The position numbers and the translations under genes are program-made. Under the pieces are notes generated by a model. It saw nothing but the letters and a program-made list of their open reading frames with translations. It had not been told where the DNA came from and did no database searches. 63,460 nucleotides of DNA, taken from DASWJQ01 sp036397095 (lineage in GTDB: Bacteria; Chloroflexota; Anaerolineae; Anaerolineales; E44-bin32). This document shows positions 17,595 to 26,707 of the stretch, one piece after another; positions within the stretch are counted from its first letter, which is position 1; each line of letters starts with the position of its first letter. The stretch lies in NCBI GenBank assembly GCA_036397095.1, contig DASWJQ010000010.1, forward strand, positions 1 through 63,460, in the 5' to 3' direction.

Positions 17595-19144
17595 CCTCCC
17601 GACGCTGGCTGGCCGGCTATGCCATCCTCCTGATGGTCTTGACCAGCCTGCCGTATCTTGTCGGATTTGGCCGGGCCGGCACGGAGTGGCACTTCACCGG
17701 GTTTGTGATCGGCGTCGACGACGGCAACTCGTATCTGGCCAAGATGCTGTTGGGCAGCCAGGGGGATTGGCTCTTTCGGACGCCCTACACAACGATGGCC
17801 CAAGACGGTGCCCTGGTCTTCATTCCGTTCCTGTTGTTGGGAAAGCTGGCCGGCGGGCCAGCGCTGCATTTGCAGTTGGTTGGACTGTTCCACTTGCTCA
17901 GGCTGGCCGCCATTCCACTGGTGGTGGTAGCGACTCACCGTTTTGCGGCGCGATTCACCGAGTCGCATGCCGGGCGAGGCTGGGTGACGGTGGTGGCCAC
18001 CCTGGGGGGCGGGCTGGGTTGGATCCTCTTATTTTTCGAGCGTGGACAGGCTTGGGGAGAGATGCCGCTTGCATTCATCTCGCCGGAGACGTTCGGATTC
18101 CTTGCGCTGTATGCCGGCCCGCATCTGGCGCTGGCCCGCGGCCTGATGCTGCTGGCCTTGGCCGGTTATCTGACGGGGGGAGAGCACGGCGGTCCGGCTT
18201 GGGGGCCCGGGCTGCTGGCCCTCGCGACCTTCATGGCGAATCCATTGACCGGTGTCAGCCTGGCGTTGGTTGTGGGAGCGCACCAGGTGGTCTTGCTCTT
18301 CGTCAAGACCGAGAACCCCGGCGAATGGCGCAGGGCATCACTCCGTTTGTTGTTGCCGGCGGCACCTTATGTGCTCTACCTGGGGTTTGCCGCCATGAGA
18401 GATCCGTTCCTGCAAGCATGGGCGGTCCGGAATCAGATTCTGTCGCCGCCGCCTGGCTACTACCTGCTGGCCTACGGGCTCTTGTTGCCGCTGGCCGCGG
18501 CCGGTCTCGGCCGGCTCCGGCAGCGCCGTCCGGCTGATTGGCTACCGGTCGCCTGGCTGCTTATCACACCGCTGCTGGCTTACGCGCCGGTTGGCGTGCA
18601 GCGCCGCTTGCCCGAGGGTGCGTGGGTTGCGCTGGCCGTCCTGGCGTTGTGGGGTCTCGAGCGTGTGAAGTCAGCACGTTGGCGAAAGAGCCTGCGCCTA
18701 GGGACGGCCGGCATGACGCTGCCGGCGGCAGCCATCCTGCTGCTCGGAGGGCTCCGGGTCGCTGCCGAACCAGCCGAGCCCGCCTTCACCCCGGCTGACC
18801 GCGTGGCCGCCTACCAGGTTATCGCCGGGCGGGCGCAACGCGGCGACGTTGTGCTCGCTTCCTTCCGCGCCTCGAACGAGTTGCCGGCCTGGGCGCCGGT
18901 TCGGGTGCCCATCGGACATGGCCCGGAGAGCATCGGCCTGGAGCAGGTCCAGGAGGAGATCGATCGTGCTTTGGCGGCTGGCGGATGGGTGGAGGCGGAG
19001 CGGGTGGCCGGCAGGCTGGGCGCGTCCTGGCTGCTGTCCGAACGGACTGGAGGCGCCTCCTTCATCGATGATGCCCCCCCGGGTTGGCACGCAGCCGGGG
19101 AGTGGGGAGACGTGGTTCTCTTCAAGCGTGGGCCCGCACCTTGA
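17591..19144 (+). CDS. Polytopic membrane protein, type A' (paralogue of 13927 gene)
   Basis: 517 residues from GTG 17591, exactly the length of the type A protein. The first-loop motif is VDDGNSYLAKM against VDGFSYLAKM in A, followed by a matching region rich in Leu/Ala and a second match at LGGGLGWI versus LGSGVGWL. About 11 TM segments. An earlier in-frame start at 17516 would overlap the type B gene by 79 bp and is less likely than the GTGA-coupled start. It ends in a TTGA overlap with the next gene. Function presumably that of A, with a different substrate or partner. Confidence 0.72.
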   Translation: MTSRRWLAGYAILLMVLTSLPYLVGFGRAGTEWHFTGFVIGVDDGNSYLAKMLLGSQGDWLFRTPYTTMAQDGALVFIPFLLLGKLAGGPALHLQLVGLFHLLRLAAIPLVVVATHRFAARFTESHAGRGWVTVVATLGGGLGWILLFFERGQAWGEMPLAFISPETFGFLALYAGPHLALARGLMLLALAGYLTGGEHGGPAWGPGLLALATFMANPLTGVSLALVVGAHQVVLLFVKTENPGEWRRASLRLLLPAAPYVLYLGFAAMRDPFLQAWAVRNQILSPPPGYYLLAYGLLLPLAAAGLGRLRQRRPADWLPVAWLLITPLLAYAPVGVQRRLPEGAWVALAVLALWGLERVKSARWRKSLRLGTAGMTLPAAAILLLGGLRVAAEPAEPAFTPADRVAAYQVIAGRAQRGDVVLASFRASNELPAWAPVRVPIGHGPESIGLEQVQEEIDRALAAGGWVEAERVAGRLGASWLLSERTGGASFIDDAPPGWHAAGEWGDVVLFKRGPAP

Positions 19145-21447
19145 GTCAAGAAGTAGGTGGTCACTTGGCGGCCAGTGAACCTGCCGGTGACCGGCCGCGG
19201 GGCTGGCGGCCCTGGCTGATCGGCCTCCCTCTAGTCTTGGCGCCGGTCTTGCTGTTGCTACCGGCACTGGCCCGTGGTCAGGTGCTGTTCTGGGGGACGC
19301 CGTTGCTCCAGTTCGTACCCTGGCGACAGTTGGGACTTGAATTGATCCGGCAGGGGCAAGTCCCGCTCTGGAACCCGCTGGTTGGGGCGGGGGCACCCTT
19401 GCTGGCCAATTATCAGTCGGCGCTGCTCTACCCACCCAACTGGCTCGGTCTGCTCGGTGAATTGGCCGTGATCCAGACCTGGTTGGTCATCGCCCATTGG
19501 GTTCTGGGTGCAGCCGGTATGACCCGGCTGGCGCGCGGCCTGGGACTGGCGCGCTGGCCGGCGGTGATCGCCGGGATGGCATTCGGTCTGTCCGGCTATG
19601 TGGTAGCCCGCGCCGGCTTCTTCAGCATCAACGCCGCTGTTGCCTGGGCCCCATGGATTGTTTGGGGCGTGGATCGTCTATGTAGGGCGGACCTGGCAAC
19701 GCACAGTCGCCGCAGGACGTCCCTGGTACTGACGCTGTGCCTCAGCGCCCAATGGCTTGCCGGACATGCCCAACTGGCCTGGTACACGCTTCTTCTGGCG
19801 GTAGTTTGGGCAGCCTGGCGGCTGTTCAGTCAGCCCGCAGGGGGACGCATCCGCTGGCGCATCTTGCCCTGGCTGATTTCGCCGTTCCTGCTCGCATTTC
19901 TGCTGGCCGCCCCGCAACTGGTCCCGACGCTGGAGTACCTGGGCCAATCGCAACGAGCGGCCAGCGTGGACCGTGAATTGGCGTTGACCTATTCCTTTTG
20001 GCCGTGGCGTCTGGTCGAGTTGATCGCCCCCGGCGCGTTCGGCCAGCCAGCCGGCGGTGACTATTGGGGTTATGGCAACTACTGGGAGGACGCGATCCAC
20101 ATCGGCGTGCTGCCATTGTTGCTGGCGCTGGCGGGGGTGGTCGGCAGTTGGCGCAAGCGTGTCCCCCGGGCCTCCTTGGGCCGGTTCATCTCATGGGTGG
20201 CCTTGACGGGCTTCGTGCTTGGATTGGGCCAATTCACGCCGATCTTCCCGTGGTTGTACGATCACGTACCAACATTCGCCCTGTTTCAGGCGCCGGCGCG
20301 CTGGAACTTGTGGTTCGTATTCGGCCTAGCTTTGTTGGCAGGGATCGGAGCCCAGGCCTGGCGGCCGGCTACGGGCCGACAACTATATTGGCTGCGGCTG
20401 GGTACCGCCGGCGCCGCCGCCGTGACCGGCGGCGCCTGGCTGGCCTCCCGGTTGCTGCCGGCGGTCCGCTCTAGCCTGCTGACCGCCTTTGGATTGGCCG
20501 GCGGCTGGCTGCTGCTGGCCGGCCTACTCGCTTTGGTCCGAAGTGAGGCCCCGCCGAAGTGGTGGCGGTGGGCGGTGCTGACTGTCGTGTCGGCCAATCT
20601 TGTCATTGTGGGCGTGGGCCTCAATCCAACCGCCCCGGCAGCCTTGTACACGGCAAGAACGGTCTTCAACGGTCAGGCCGGCGTGGACGGGCGCGTCTAC
20701 TTGCCAGCTGCGCTTGAAGACCACTTCAAGTTCGATCGGTTCTTTCGTTTCGACAGCTTTCTGGCAGCCGATGACTGGCTCGATGTCCGTCGAGTCGGCC
20801 TGCCGAACACCTTGATGCTGGAGGGCGTCCCCTCGCTCAACAACTTTGATCCGTTGTTGCCGGCGCGGTACCGGACCTGGCTGGAATGGCTGGAGGGCCT
20901 GCCAGCTGACCGACAGGAAGACGTGCTGGCGTCGGCCGGAACCGGGACGCTGCTTCAAGCCGACGAGGAGGGGAATGGGGTAGTGGTGCGCTCGCTGGCA
21001 TCGCGTCGCGCCTGGTTTGCCGCGCAAAGCCGCTGGGCTGAGGATGGTACCTCGGCGCTGGAGTTGTTAGCCTCATCCGAACTCGATTTGGCCAGCCAAG
21101 TCGTGTTGGAAGGCGCGCCGCCTCGGAGCGGGCCGGCGCAAGGCGGCGGCGTTGTCAAGCTGGTGCCTACCATCGGCAGCCAACTGCGTGCCGAGGTCAT
21201 CGCCGAAACGGATGGCTGGCTCGTCGTGGCCGACACCTACTTCCCAGGCTGGCAAGCCAGGCTTGATGGGGAGCTTGTCCCCATCCTCCCGGCGAACTTT
21301 CTGTTCCGTGCAGTTGCTGTCCCGGCTGGGCAACACGAGGTGGAATTCACGTACCGGCCGACGTCGTTCACGGCGGGGTTGGCACTGTTTGTGGCTGGGT
21401 TGGCTGGGCTGGCGGCGCTGGCAGCCTGGCCGAGGCGCGACGAATGA
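19141..21447 (+). CDS. YfhO-like membrane protein, type B' (paralogue of 15477 gene)
   Basis: 768 residues from a TTG that overlaps the A' stop (TTGA). The polytopic N-terminal region has VPLWNPLVGAGAPLL followed by LYPPNWL, aligned with the same stretch in B. The C-terminal domain ends in the same pattern (QHEVEFTYRPTSF then a TM helix) as B. The protein is 63 residues longer than B, mostly in the extracytoplasmic domain, which includes the segment around LPAALEDHFKFDRFF. Weak start codon and coupling suggest translation depends on the upstream gene. Confidence 0.75.
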   Translation: MSQEVGGHLAASEPAGDRPRGWRPWLIGLPLVLAPVLLLLPALARGQVLFWGTPLLQFVPWRQLGLELIRQGQVPLWNPLVGAGAPLLANYQSALLYPPNWLGLLGELAVIQTWLVIAHWVLGAAGMTRLARGLGLARWPAVIAGMAFGLSGYVVARAGFFSINAAVAWAPWIVWGVDRLCRADLATHSRRRTSLVLTLCLSAQWLAGHAQLAWYTLLLAVVWAAWRLFSQPAGGRIRWRILPWLISPFLLAFLLAAPQLVPTLEYLGQSQRAASVDRELALTYSFWPWRLVELIAPGAFGQPAGGDYWGYGNYWEDAIHIGVLPLLLALAGVVGSWRKRVPRASLGRFISWVALTGFVLGLGQFTPIFPWLYDHVPTFALFQAPARWNLWFVFGLALLAGIGAQAWRPATGRQLYWLRLGTAGAAAVTGGAWLASRLLPAVRSSLLTAFGLAGGWLLLAGLLALVRSEAPPKWWRWAVLTVVSANLVIVGVGLNPTAPAALYTARTVFNGQAGVDGRVYLPAALEDHFKFDRFFRFDSFLAADDWLDVRRVGLPNTLMLEGVPSLNNFDPLLPARYRTWLEWLEGLPADRQEDVLASAGTGTLLQADEEGNGVVVRSLASRRAWFAAQSRWAEDGTSALELLASSELDLASQVVLEGAPPRSGPAQGGGVVKLVPTIGSQLRAEVIAETDGWLVVADTYFPGWQARLDGELVPILPANFLFRAVAVPAGQHEVEFTYRPTSFTAGLALFVAGLAGLAALAAWPRRDE

Positions 21448-22526
21448 GGCGCTATTGGCCGACTGCGCTAACGCTGCTGTTGGCTATTGCCTACGTCGGC
21501 TATCGCCTGATAGGTGCTGGCTGGGATCCGGCGGCGTTGGCCGAAGTGGCCGATCCGAACGCCGCACCGGACGATCCGGCCGCCCAAGGTTATGACGGCC
21601 AGTACGTCCTGGCGATGGCGCTCGACCTATCGCCGGAGCAAGCCCAACAATCCTTCGACGAACCTGCCTACCGCTACCAACGGGTGCTGCTACCATTGGT
21701 TGCCCGCTTGCTGGCCCTGGGCAATCCGAACCTGATTCCATGGACGCTGCTGCTCGTTTCCTTGGCAGCCCACGTCTCGGCAACCTGGCTCCTCAACCGG
21801 TTTGCGTTTGACCATACCGTCTGGCCGGGTGCCAGCTTGCTCTACGGATTGTGGGCCGGGAGCCTGGTGGGGATTGGCGCAGTCCTCCACGAGCCATTGG
21901 CCTACGGATTGGCGGCCGCGGCCCTGATCTTACGCTTGCGAGGGCACGCCCGGGTTTCGCTGCTCCTCCTGCTGCTGGCCGCGCTGGCCAAAGAAACGAC
22001 CCTGGTCTTTGTGGGCGCGTTCATGCTCGTGGATGGCGTCCAGGGAAGGTGGCGGCGGCGCTGGCCGGGCTACGGCCTGCTGCTTGCCAGTTACGCTGCC
22101 TGGCAGCTCTGGCTGTGGTTGACCTTCGGGGAGTCCGGTGTTGGCTCGGGTGGGGCGTTGGCAACCGGCTTTGAGTGGGTGCCTTTTCTCGGGTTCTTTC
22201 GCATAGCCACGGTGGATATGCGGGTGTTTCTCGTCTACCTGCTTCTGTTTGGTCCGGGCATTCTGGTTCCGACGCTGTTCGCCTTGTACCGAGGGATGGG
22301 CGGCTGGCTGGCGGGCGAGCGCAACCTGCTGCATGCATCCTTGGTCGCTAATGGGTTGATAATGATCATCCTGCCGTACTCGACCTACCGTGAGCCATTG
22401 GGCATGATACGACTGGCGACCGGCCTGGTCTTGAGCTTGGTTGTGTGGGCCGTGGCCACGCGCCACCGTCGAACCCTGGCTTATGGCTGGTTCTGGTTGG
22501 CATACCTGGCCTTGATCGTTGGCTAG
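21444..22526 (+). CDS. Polytopic membrane protein, type C
   Basis: 360 residues, about 9 TM segments, starting at an ATG that overlaps the B' stop (ATGA). The first outer loop carries GYDGQYVLAMALDL, again a loop Asp-Gly-x-x-Tyr motif like A and A'. No soluble domain. Likely another GT-C-like or lipid-linked-sugar protein of the same operon. The identity of the family is not certain. Confidence 0.65.
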   Translation: MRRYWPTALTLLLAIAYVGYRLIGAGWDPAALAEVADPNAAPDDPAAQGYDGQYVLAMALDLSPEQAQQSFDEPAYRYQRVLLPLVARLLALGNPNLIPWTLLLVSLAAHVSATWLLNRFAFDHTVWPGASLLYGLWAGSLVGIGAVLHEPLAYGLAAAALILRLRGHARVSLLLLLLAALAKETTLVFVGAFMLVDGVQGRWRRRWPGYGLLLASYAAWQLWLWLTFGESGVGSGGALATGFEWVPFLGFFRIATVDMRVFLVYLLLFGPGILVPTLFALYRGMGGWLAGERNLLHASLVANGLIMIILPYSTYREPLGMIRLATGLVLSLVVWAVATRHRRTLAYGWFWLAYLALIVG

Positions 22527-22627
22527 CTGCTAGTCGAAGGTGGCGCGCTTAGAATGAGGCTGCGCCGAACCACAGCTTGCCGGCTCGGGTAATACTGACG
22601 GCAGCCACTGCATGGAGATGATCAAAG

Positions 22628-23578
22628 ATGGATCTAGTTAGGGACGTCGCCGAGCGAGTCGTCGAGAATGTCGAGCGGGTGATCGTCGGCAAACGTGAGG
22701 CGGTTGAGCAGACTGTCATCGGTCTGCTGTGTCAAGGGCATTTGCTGATCGAGGATGTCCCCGGCACCGGCAAGACGATGTTGGCCAAGAGCCTGGCACG
22801 TTCGCTTGGCTGTAGCTTCCATCGGATTCAGTTCACGCCGGATATGCTGCCCAGTGATGTCACTGGCGTATCGATCTTCAACCAGAAGTCGCGCGAGTTC
22901 GAGTACCGGCCAGGGCCAATCATGGCCCAGGTTGTGCTGACAGATGAGATCAATCGGGCCACGCCCAAGACCCAGGCGGCGTTGCTTGAGGCGATGGAAG
23001 AACGCCAGGTGACGGTCGACGGCGTGACCTACCCGGTTCCACAGCCGTTCATGGTGCTGGCAACCCAGAATCCGATTGAGTACGAAGGCACCTTCCCGCT
23101 GCCCGAGGCGCAAATGGATCGCTTCTTGCTGCGCATCCGGCTCGGCTATCCGACCGCCCATTTCGAAGTCCAGATGATGGAGCAGCAGCAGCTCGCGCAT
23201 CCACTCGTCGACCTGAGGCAAGTGGTGGAGGTCGATGAGTTGGAACGGGCGCAGGAAGCAATCCGCCGCGTCCAACTCAGCAGCGAAATCCTGCACTACA
23301 TTGTCGAATTGGTGAACGCCACGCGCGGCCATAGCGAGCTGTACTTGGGGGCCAGCCCACGCGGCAGCCTGGCCCTGCACCGCACAGCCCAGGCGCGGGC
23401 CGCCATTCAGGGTCGGGAATACGTTCTGCCCGATGACGTCAAGGCGCTGGCCATCCCGGCGCTTGCCCACCGGCTGATCGTCGGCTCGGCGGCCCGCATC
23501 CGGGATGTTGACTCGCGCGAAATCATTCGCGAGCTGGTTCACGAGCTGCCGGTGCCTGGCGGCGAATTCGTTAGATGA
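22628..23578 (+). CDS. MoxR-family AAA+ ATPase
   Basis: 316 residues. Walker A is EDVPGTGKTML (about 42-52) and Walker B VVLTDEINRATPKTQ (about 100-114), followed by the sensor region VLATQNPIEYEGTFPLPEAQ and the C-terminal AAA lid. MoxR ATPases act as chaperones for assembly or metal insertion of partner complexes. The partner is probably the DUF58 protein whose ATG overlaps its stop (ATGA). The start is ATG 22628, preceded by GGAGATG. An approximate -10 (TAGAAT, 22550-22555) lies upstream. Confidence 0.92.
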   Translation: MDLVRDVAERVVENVERVIVGKREAVEQTVIGLLCQGHLLIEDVPGTGKTMLAKSLARSLGCSFHRIQFTPDMLPSDVTGVSIFNQKSREFEYRPGPIMAQVVLTDEINRATPKTQAALLEAMEERQVTVDGVTYPVPQPFMVLATQNPIEYEGTFPLPEAQMDRFLLRIRLGYPTAHFEVQMMEQQQLAHPLVDLRQVVEVDELERAQEAIRRVQLSSEILHYIVELVNATRGHSELYLGASPRGSLALHRTAQARAAIQGREYVLPDDVKALAIPALAHRLIVGSAARIRDVDSREIIRELVHELPVPGGEFVR

Positions 23579-24921
23579 CGTCACGCGCCGCGGCCGTCAT
23601 GGCGCTTACGATCCTCAGTCTGTTGGCCGCAGTCGTATCGGGCCGGCCGCTCTTCTCGAATTTGGTCTATGTTTTTGGTGGCTTACTGGCACTCAGCTTC
23701 GTCTGGAGCAGGATGGCGTTGCGCGGTGTATGGCTGCAGCGTGAGCGTATGACCAGTCGGGCGCAGGTCGGACATTTGCTGCAGGAGCGCATTACCGTCG
23801 GCAGCCAAGCACGTGTAGCCAAGACCTGGCTCGACGTGCGGGACCACACCAAGCTGCCTGGCTACAGGGCGACCGCGCTGACGGGCCTGGGATTGTTCGG
23901 TCCGTCCGATTTGATTGGGCACAGCGGCTCGGGGGTTGTTGCCGGCCTTGCGCGCGGCCAGGAACAATCGTGGTTGGTCCGCACTGTCTGCACCCAGCGT
24001 GGCCGTTATCAACTGGGCCCGACGGAAGTGCACGGCGGTGATCCCTTTGGCTTGTTTCCCCGGCGGCGAGTCTTCCCAGCGAGGCAGCACGTGGTGGTGC
24101 TGCCTGCAATCATTCCGATCCGCCACTTCCCAATTCCGACTGGTCGCTTACCCGGCGGCGAGGCGCTGCGTTTGCGCACGCATCAAGTCACACCCAATGC
24201 TGCCGGCGTAAGAGACTATGCGCCGGGCGACAGCCTCAACCGGATCCACTGGCGTTCGACGGCCCGCCATGACCGCTTGATCGCCAAAGAGTTTGAATTC
24301 GACCCCTTGGCCGATCTATGGATCGTCCTGGACGCGGCCAAGGAGAGCCAATTCAGCCGGGAAGATGAACCAGTCCGGCGAGGCAACGGCAGCCCGCCGA
24401 CGGCCGCCGAGTTGGTTTGGAGGCTGCAAGCTTCGACCGAAGAATACGCCGTTTCAATCGCAGCTTCGCTCGCCTTTCATTTCATGCAGCAAGATCGCGA
24501 CGTTGGACTGATCGCTCATGGCCGCGCCCGTCATGTGATTCAGCCCGAGCGGGGCCAGGCGCAGTTGCAGCGCCTGCTCGAATCGCTGGCAGTGCTCGAG
24601 GCCGAGGGGCAACATTCGTTGGATGAAGTCCTGAAGATCGAGGGAGATATGATCCCCCGCGGCGCCACCGTCGTTCTCATTACAGCCGATGTCCGGTCGT
24701 CGATCGCCAACAGCCTGGCTGAACTCGGCCGCCAAGGACACATGCCAATCCTTCTGCTGCTGGACGCCGCCAGCTTTCGTGGGCCTCTCGGCGCCGAGCC
24801 GCTGCTAGCCTCGCTCGGAGGCGCCAGCGCCAGAACCAGGCTGATACGCTGCGGGGACGACCTGGAAGCGGTGCTGTCATCGAACTCTCCGAGGCCAACG
24901 CCGGTGCGCCGCAGCGCGTAG
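23575..24921 (+). CDS. DUF58-family protein (MoxR partner)
   Basis: 448 residues with two N-terminal TM segments (about 5-40), then a beta region and the DUF58 core YAPGDSLNRIHWRSTARHDRLIAKEF (split here as YAPGDSLNRIHWRS and ARHDRLIAKEF), followed by a vWA-like domain with WIVLDAA. DUF58 proteins are found next to MoxR across bacteria and probably form the vWA half of a MoxR/vWA chaperone pair. Overlap with moxR supports co-translation. Confidence 0.9.
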   Translation: MTSRAAAVMALTILSLLAAVVSGRPLFSNLVYVFGGLLALSFVWSRMALRGVWLQRERMTSRAQVGHLLQERITVGSQARVAKTWLDVRDHTKLPGYRATALTGLGLFGPSDLIGHSGSGVVAGLARGQEQSWLVRTVCTQRGRYQLGPTEVHGGDPFGLFPRRRVFPARQHVVVLPAIIPIRHFPIPTGRLPGGEALRLRTHQVTPNAAGVRDYAPGDSLNRIHWRSTARHDRLIAKEFEFDPLADLWIVLDAAKESQFSREDEPVRRGNGSPPTAAELVWRLQASTEEYAVSIAASLAFHFMQQDRDVGLIAHGRARHVIQPERGQAQLQRLLESLAVLEAEGQHSLDEVLKIEGDMIPRGATVVLITADVRSSIANSLAELGRQGHMPILLLLDAASFRGPLGAEPLLASLGGASARTRLIRCGDDLEAVLSSNSPRPTPVRRSA

Positions 24922-24936
24922 CGGGATGTCATGTGA

Positions 24937-24991
24937 TGGGGGAGTGGGGACACACGAACAGGGCTTGGTGATTTGGGATTGGGGATTGGGC
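24937..24991 (+). repeat. G-rich degenerate repeat (partial composite element)
   Basis: Runs of GGG/GGGG separated by AT/ATT, including GGGATTGGGGATTGGG at 24974-24990. Same G-rich module as at 39311-39353, 53578-53639, 57585-57660 and 59815-60050. It is followed at about 25056-25075 by a GCCAGGCGCTTGGTGCTGG stretch, which resembles the GCCTGGTGCC module of full copies. Gene-free. Confidence 0.6.
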
Positions 24992-25144
24992 GCCTGCGAA
25001 CATTCCCGACGAAAGCGACCTCGGTCATAATCACTGGCGGCCGGAAGATAACAGCTTGCTGCCAGGCGCTTGGTGCTGGGTGTACAACGCGTTCCGACGG
25101 GCACAGCCGACCGAAACAATAACGATTCGTCAAACAGGAGTTCC

Positions 25145-26707
25145 ATGGGTTCTCGACTGCTGCACATCGCCGTCTTTGTCGCTGGTTTCACAACGCTCGG
25201 CCTCGAGATGGCCGCCTCCCGCTTATTGGGCAGCGTTTTCGGTACCACCAACCTGGTATGGGCCAATATCATTGGTTTGATCCTGCTCTACTTGACCGCA
25301 GGCTACTTCTTGGGAGGCCGTTGGGCCGACCGCTCACCCCATCTGACGACCTTCTACCGAATTCTGGCGTGGGGTGCCTTCAGCGCCGGTCTGGTGCCGG
25401 CGGTCGCTCGGCCGGTTCTCCGCTTTGCCTCGGAAGCGGTCGCCCGGCTCGATGCGGCCGTCATGGCCGGGTCCTTCCTGTCGGTGCTGGTGCTGTTCGT
25501 TGTGCCCATCACGCTGCTTGGGTGCGTGTCCCCCTTTGCCATCCGCTTGGCAATCGACGATCGCCAACACGCGGGCCGGGTCTCCGGTCGGGTCTACGCC
25601 CTCTCAACCCTGGGTTCGATCCTGGGTGTCTTTCTGCCGGTTCTGCTCCTGATCCCGTGGCTGGGTACCGCTTTGACGTTTCTTGTCCTCAGCATGGCAC
25701 TGCTGCTCGTTGCCCTGATTGGCCTGTTCCGCTTTGACCGGCAGGCCGCCTGGCGCTTCTCGTTGTTGCTCGTAATCCTTCTGGTCGTATCCTGGCTCAG
25801 CGCCGTCCAGCCACTCAAGCAGGCGCCCGGCCAGGTGTACGAAGGCGAGTCTGGCTACAACTACATCCAGGTGATTGAGCAGGGGCAGGCCCGTTACCTG
25901 CTCTTGAACGAAGGCCAGGCCATCCATTCCGTCTATTCTCCGAATCAGTTGGCGACCTACGGCACCTGGGACTACTTCCTGGCAGCGCCGTATTTCAACC
26001 CGGTCCCGGCCGGGGAGGTCCCGGTCGAGCGGCTCGGGATTGTCGGCCTGGCCGCGGGCACGATTGCCAAGCAGTACACACAGGTCTTTGGGTCGATTCC
26101 GATTGATGGCTGGGAGATCGACCCCGAGATCATTGAGGTCGGCCGCCAATACTTTGCCATGACCGAGCCCAACCTCGACGCCATCGTCGCCGATGGGCGT
26201 TTGGGGCTGGAGCGGAGCCAGCACGTCTACTCGGTGATCGCCATCGACGCCTACCGGCCGCCCTATATCCCGTGGCATTTAACGACCGTCGAGTTCTTCA
26301 GCCTGGTGCATGAGCGGCTGGCCGGTAACGGCGTGCTGGTGATCAATGTCGGCCGAACCCCGGACGACCGGCGCTTGATCGAAGCCATGGTTGGCACCCT
26401 GTCCCAGGTATTCGCCAGCATCCATGTGGTCGATGTGCCCAACACTTTCAACAGCATGGTCTACGCTAGCGTGCAGCCGACCCAGGCGGACGATCTGCGG
26501 TTTAATGCCGACCGATTGGCGCAGGCACAGCCGGGCTCCTTGTTGGCCGATGTGCTCCAGCGAGCGGCCAGCAATCTACAACCGACGCCTGACTCCAGCG
26601 TGGTCTTTACCGATGATCATGCGCCTGTAGAGCAACTGGTGAATTCGATTGTGATCAACTATATGCTCGAAAACTCGCTGAGTATTGTTCCGGAGGCGTT
26701 GCCATGA
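25145..26707 (+). CDS. Membrane-fused spermidine-synthase-like protein
   Basis: 520 residues from ATG 25145, which is preceded by AGGAG; an upstream start at 25070 lacks a ribosome site and family similarity. The N-terminal half has about 7 TM segments with the GFTTLGLEMAASRLLGS motif. The C-terminal half is a Rossmann methyltransferase/spermidine-synthase fold with GLAAGTIAKQ where the nucleotide loop GGGDGG normally is, then DGWEIDPEIIEVGRQYF, ADGRLGLER and AIDAYRPPYIPWHL. The catalytic Asp pattern is altered, so polyamine synthesis is doubtful. An upstream CATAAT (25026-25031) is a weak -10 candidate. Its stop overlaps the next gene (ATGA). Confidence 0.8.
   Translation: MGSRLLHIAVFVAGFTTLGLEMAASRLLGSVFGTTNLVWANIIGLILLYLTAGYFLGGRWADRSPHLTTFYRILAWGAFSAGLVPAVARPVLRFASEAVARLDAAVMAGSFLSVLVLFVVPITLLGCVSPFAIRLAIDDRQHAGRVSGRVYALSTLGSILGVFLPVLLLIPWLGTALTFLVLSMALLLVALIGLFRFDRQAAWRFSLLLVILLVVSWLSAVQPLKQAPGQVYEGESGYNYIQVIEQGQARYLLLNEGQAIHSVYSPNQLATYGTWDYFLAAPYFNPVPAGEVPVERLGIVGLAAGTIAKQYTQVFGSIPIDGWEIDPEIIEVGRQYFAMTEPNLDAIVADGRLGLERSQHVYSVIAIDAYRPPYIPWHLTTVEFFSLVHERLAGNGVLVINVGRTPDDRRLIEAMVGTLSQVFASIHVVDVPNTFNSMVYASVQPTQADDLRFNADRLAQAQPGSLLADVLQRAASNLQPTPDSSVVFTDDHAPVEQLVNSIVINYMLENSLSIVPEALP

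Noticed and set aside
22634..23584. A minus-strand frame opposite moxR of equal length
   Set aside because: A shadow frame. MoxR has all AAA motifs in the forward frame.
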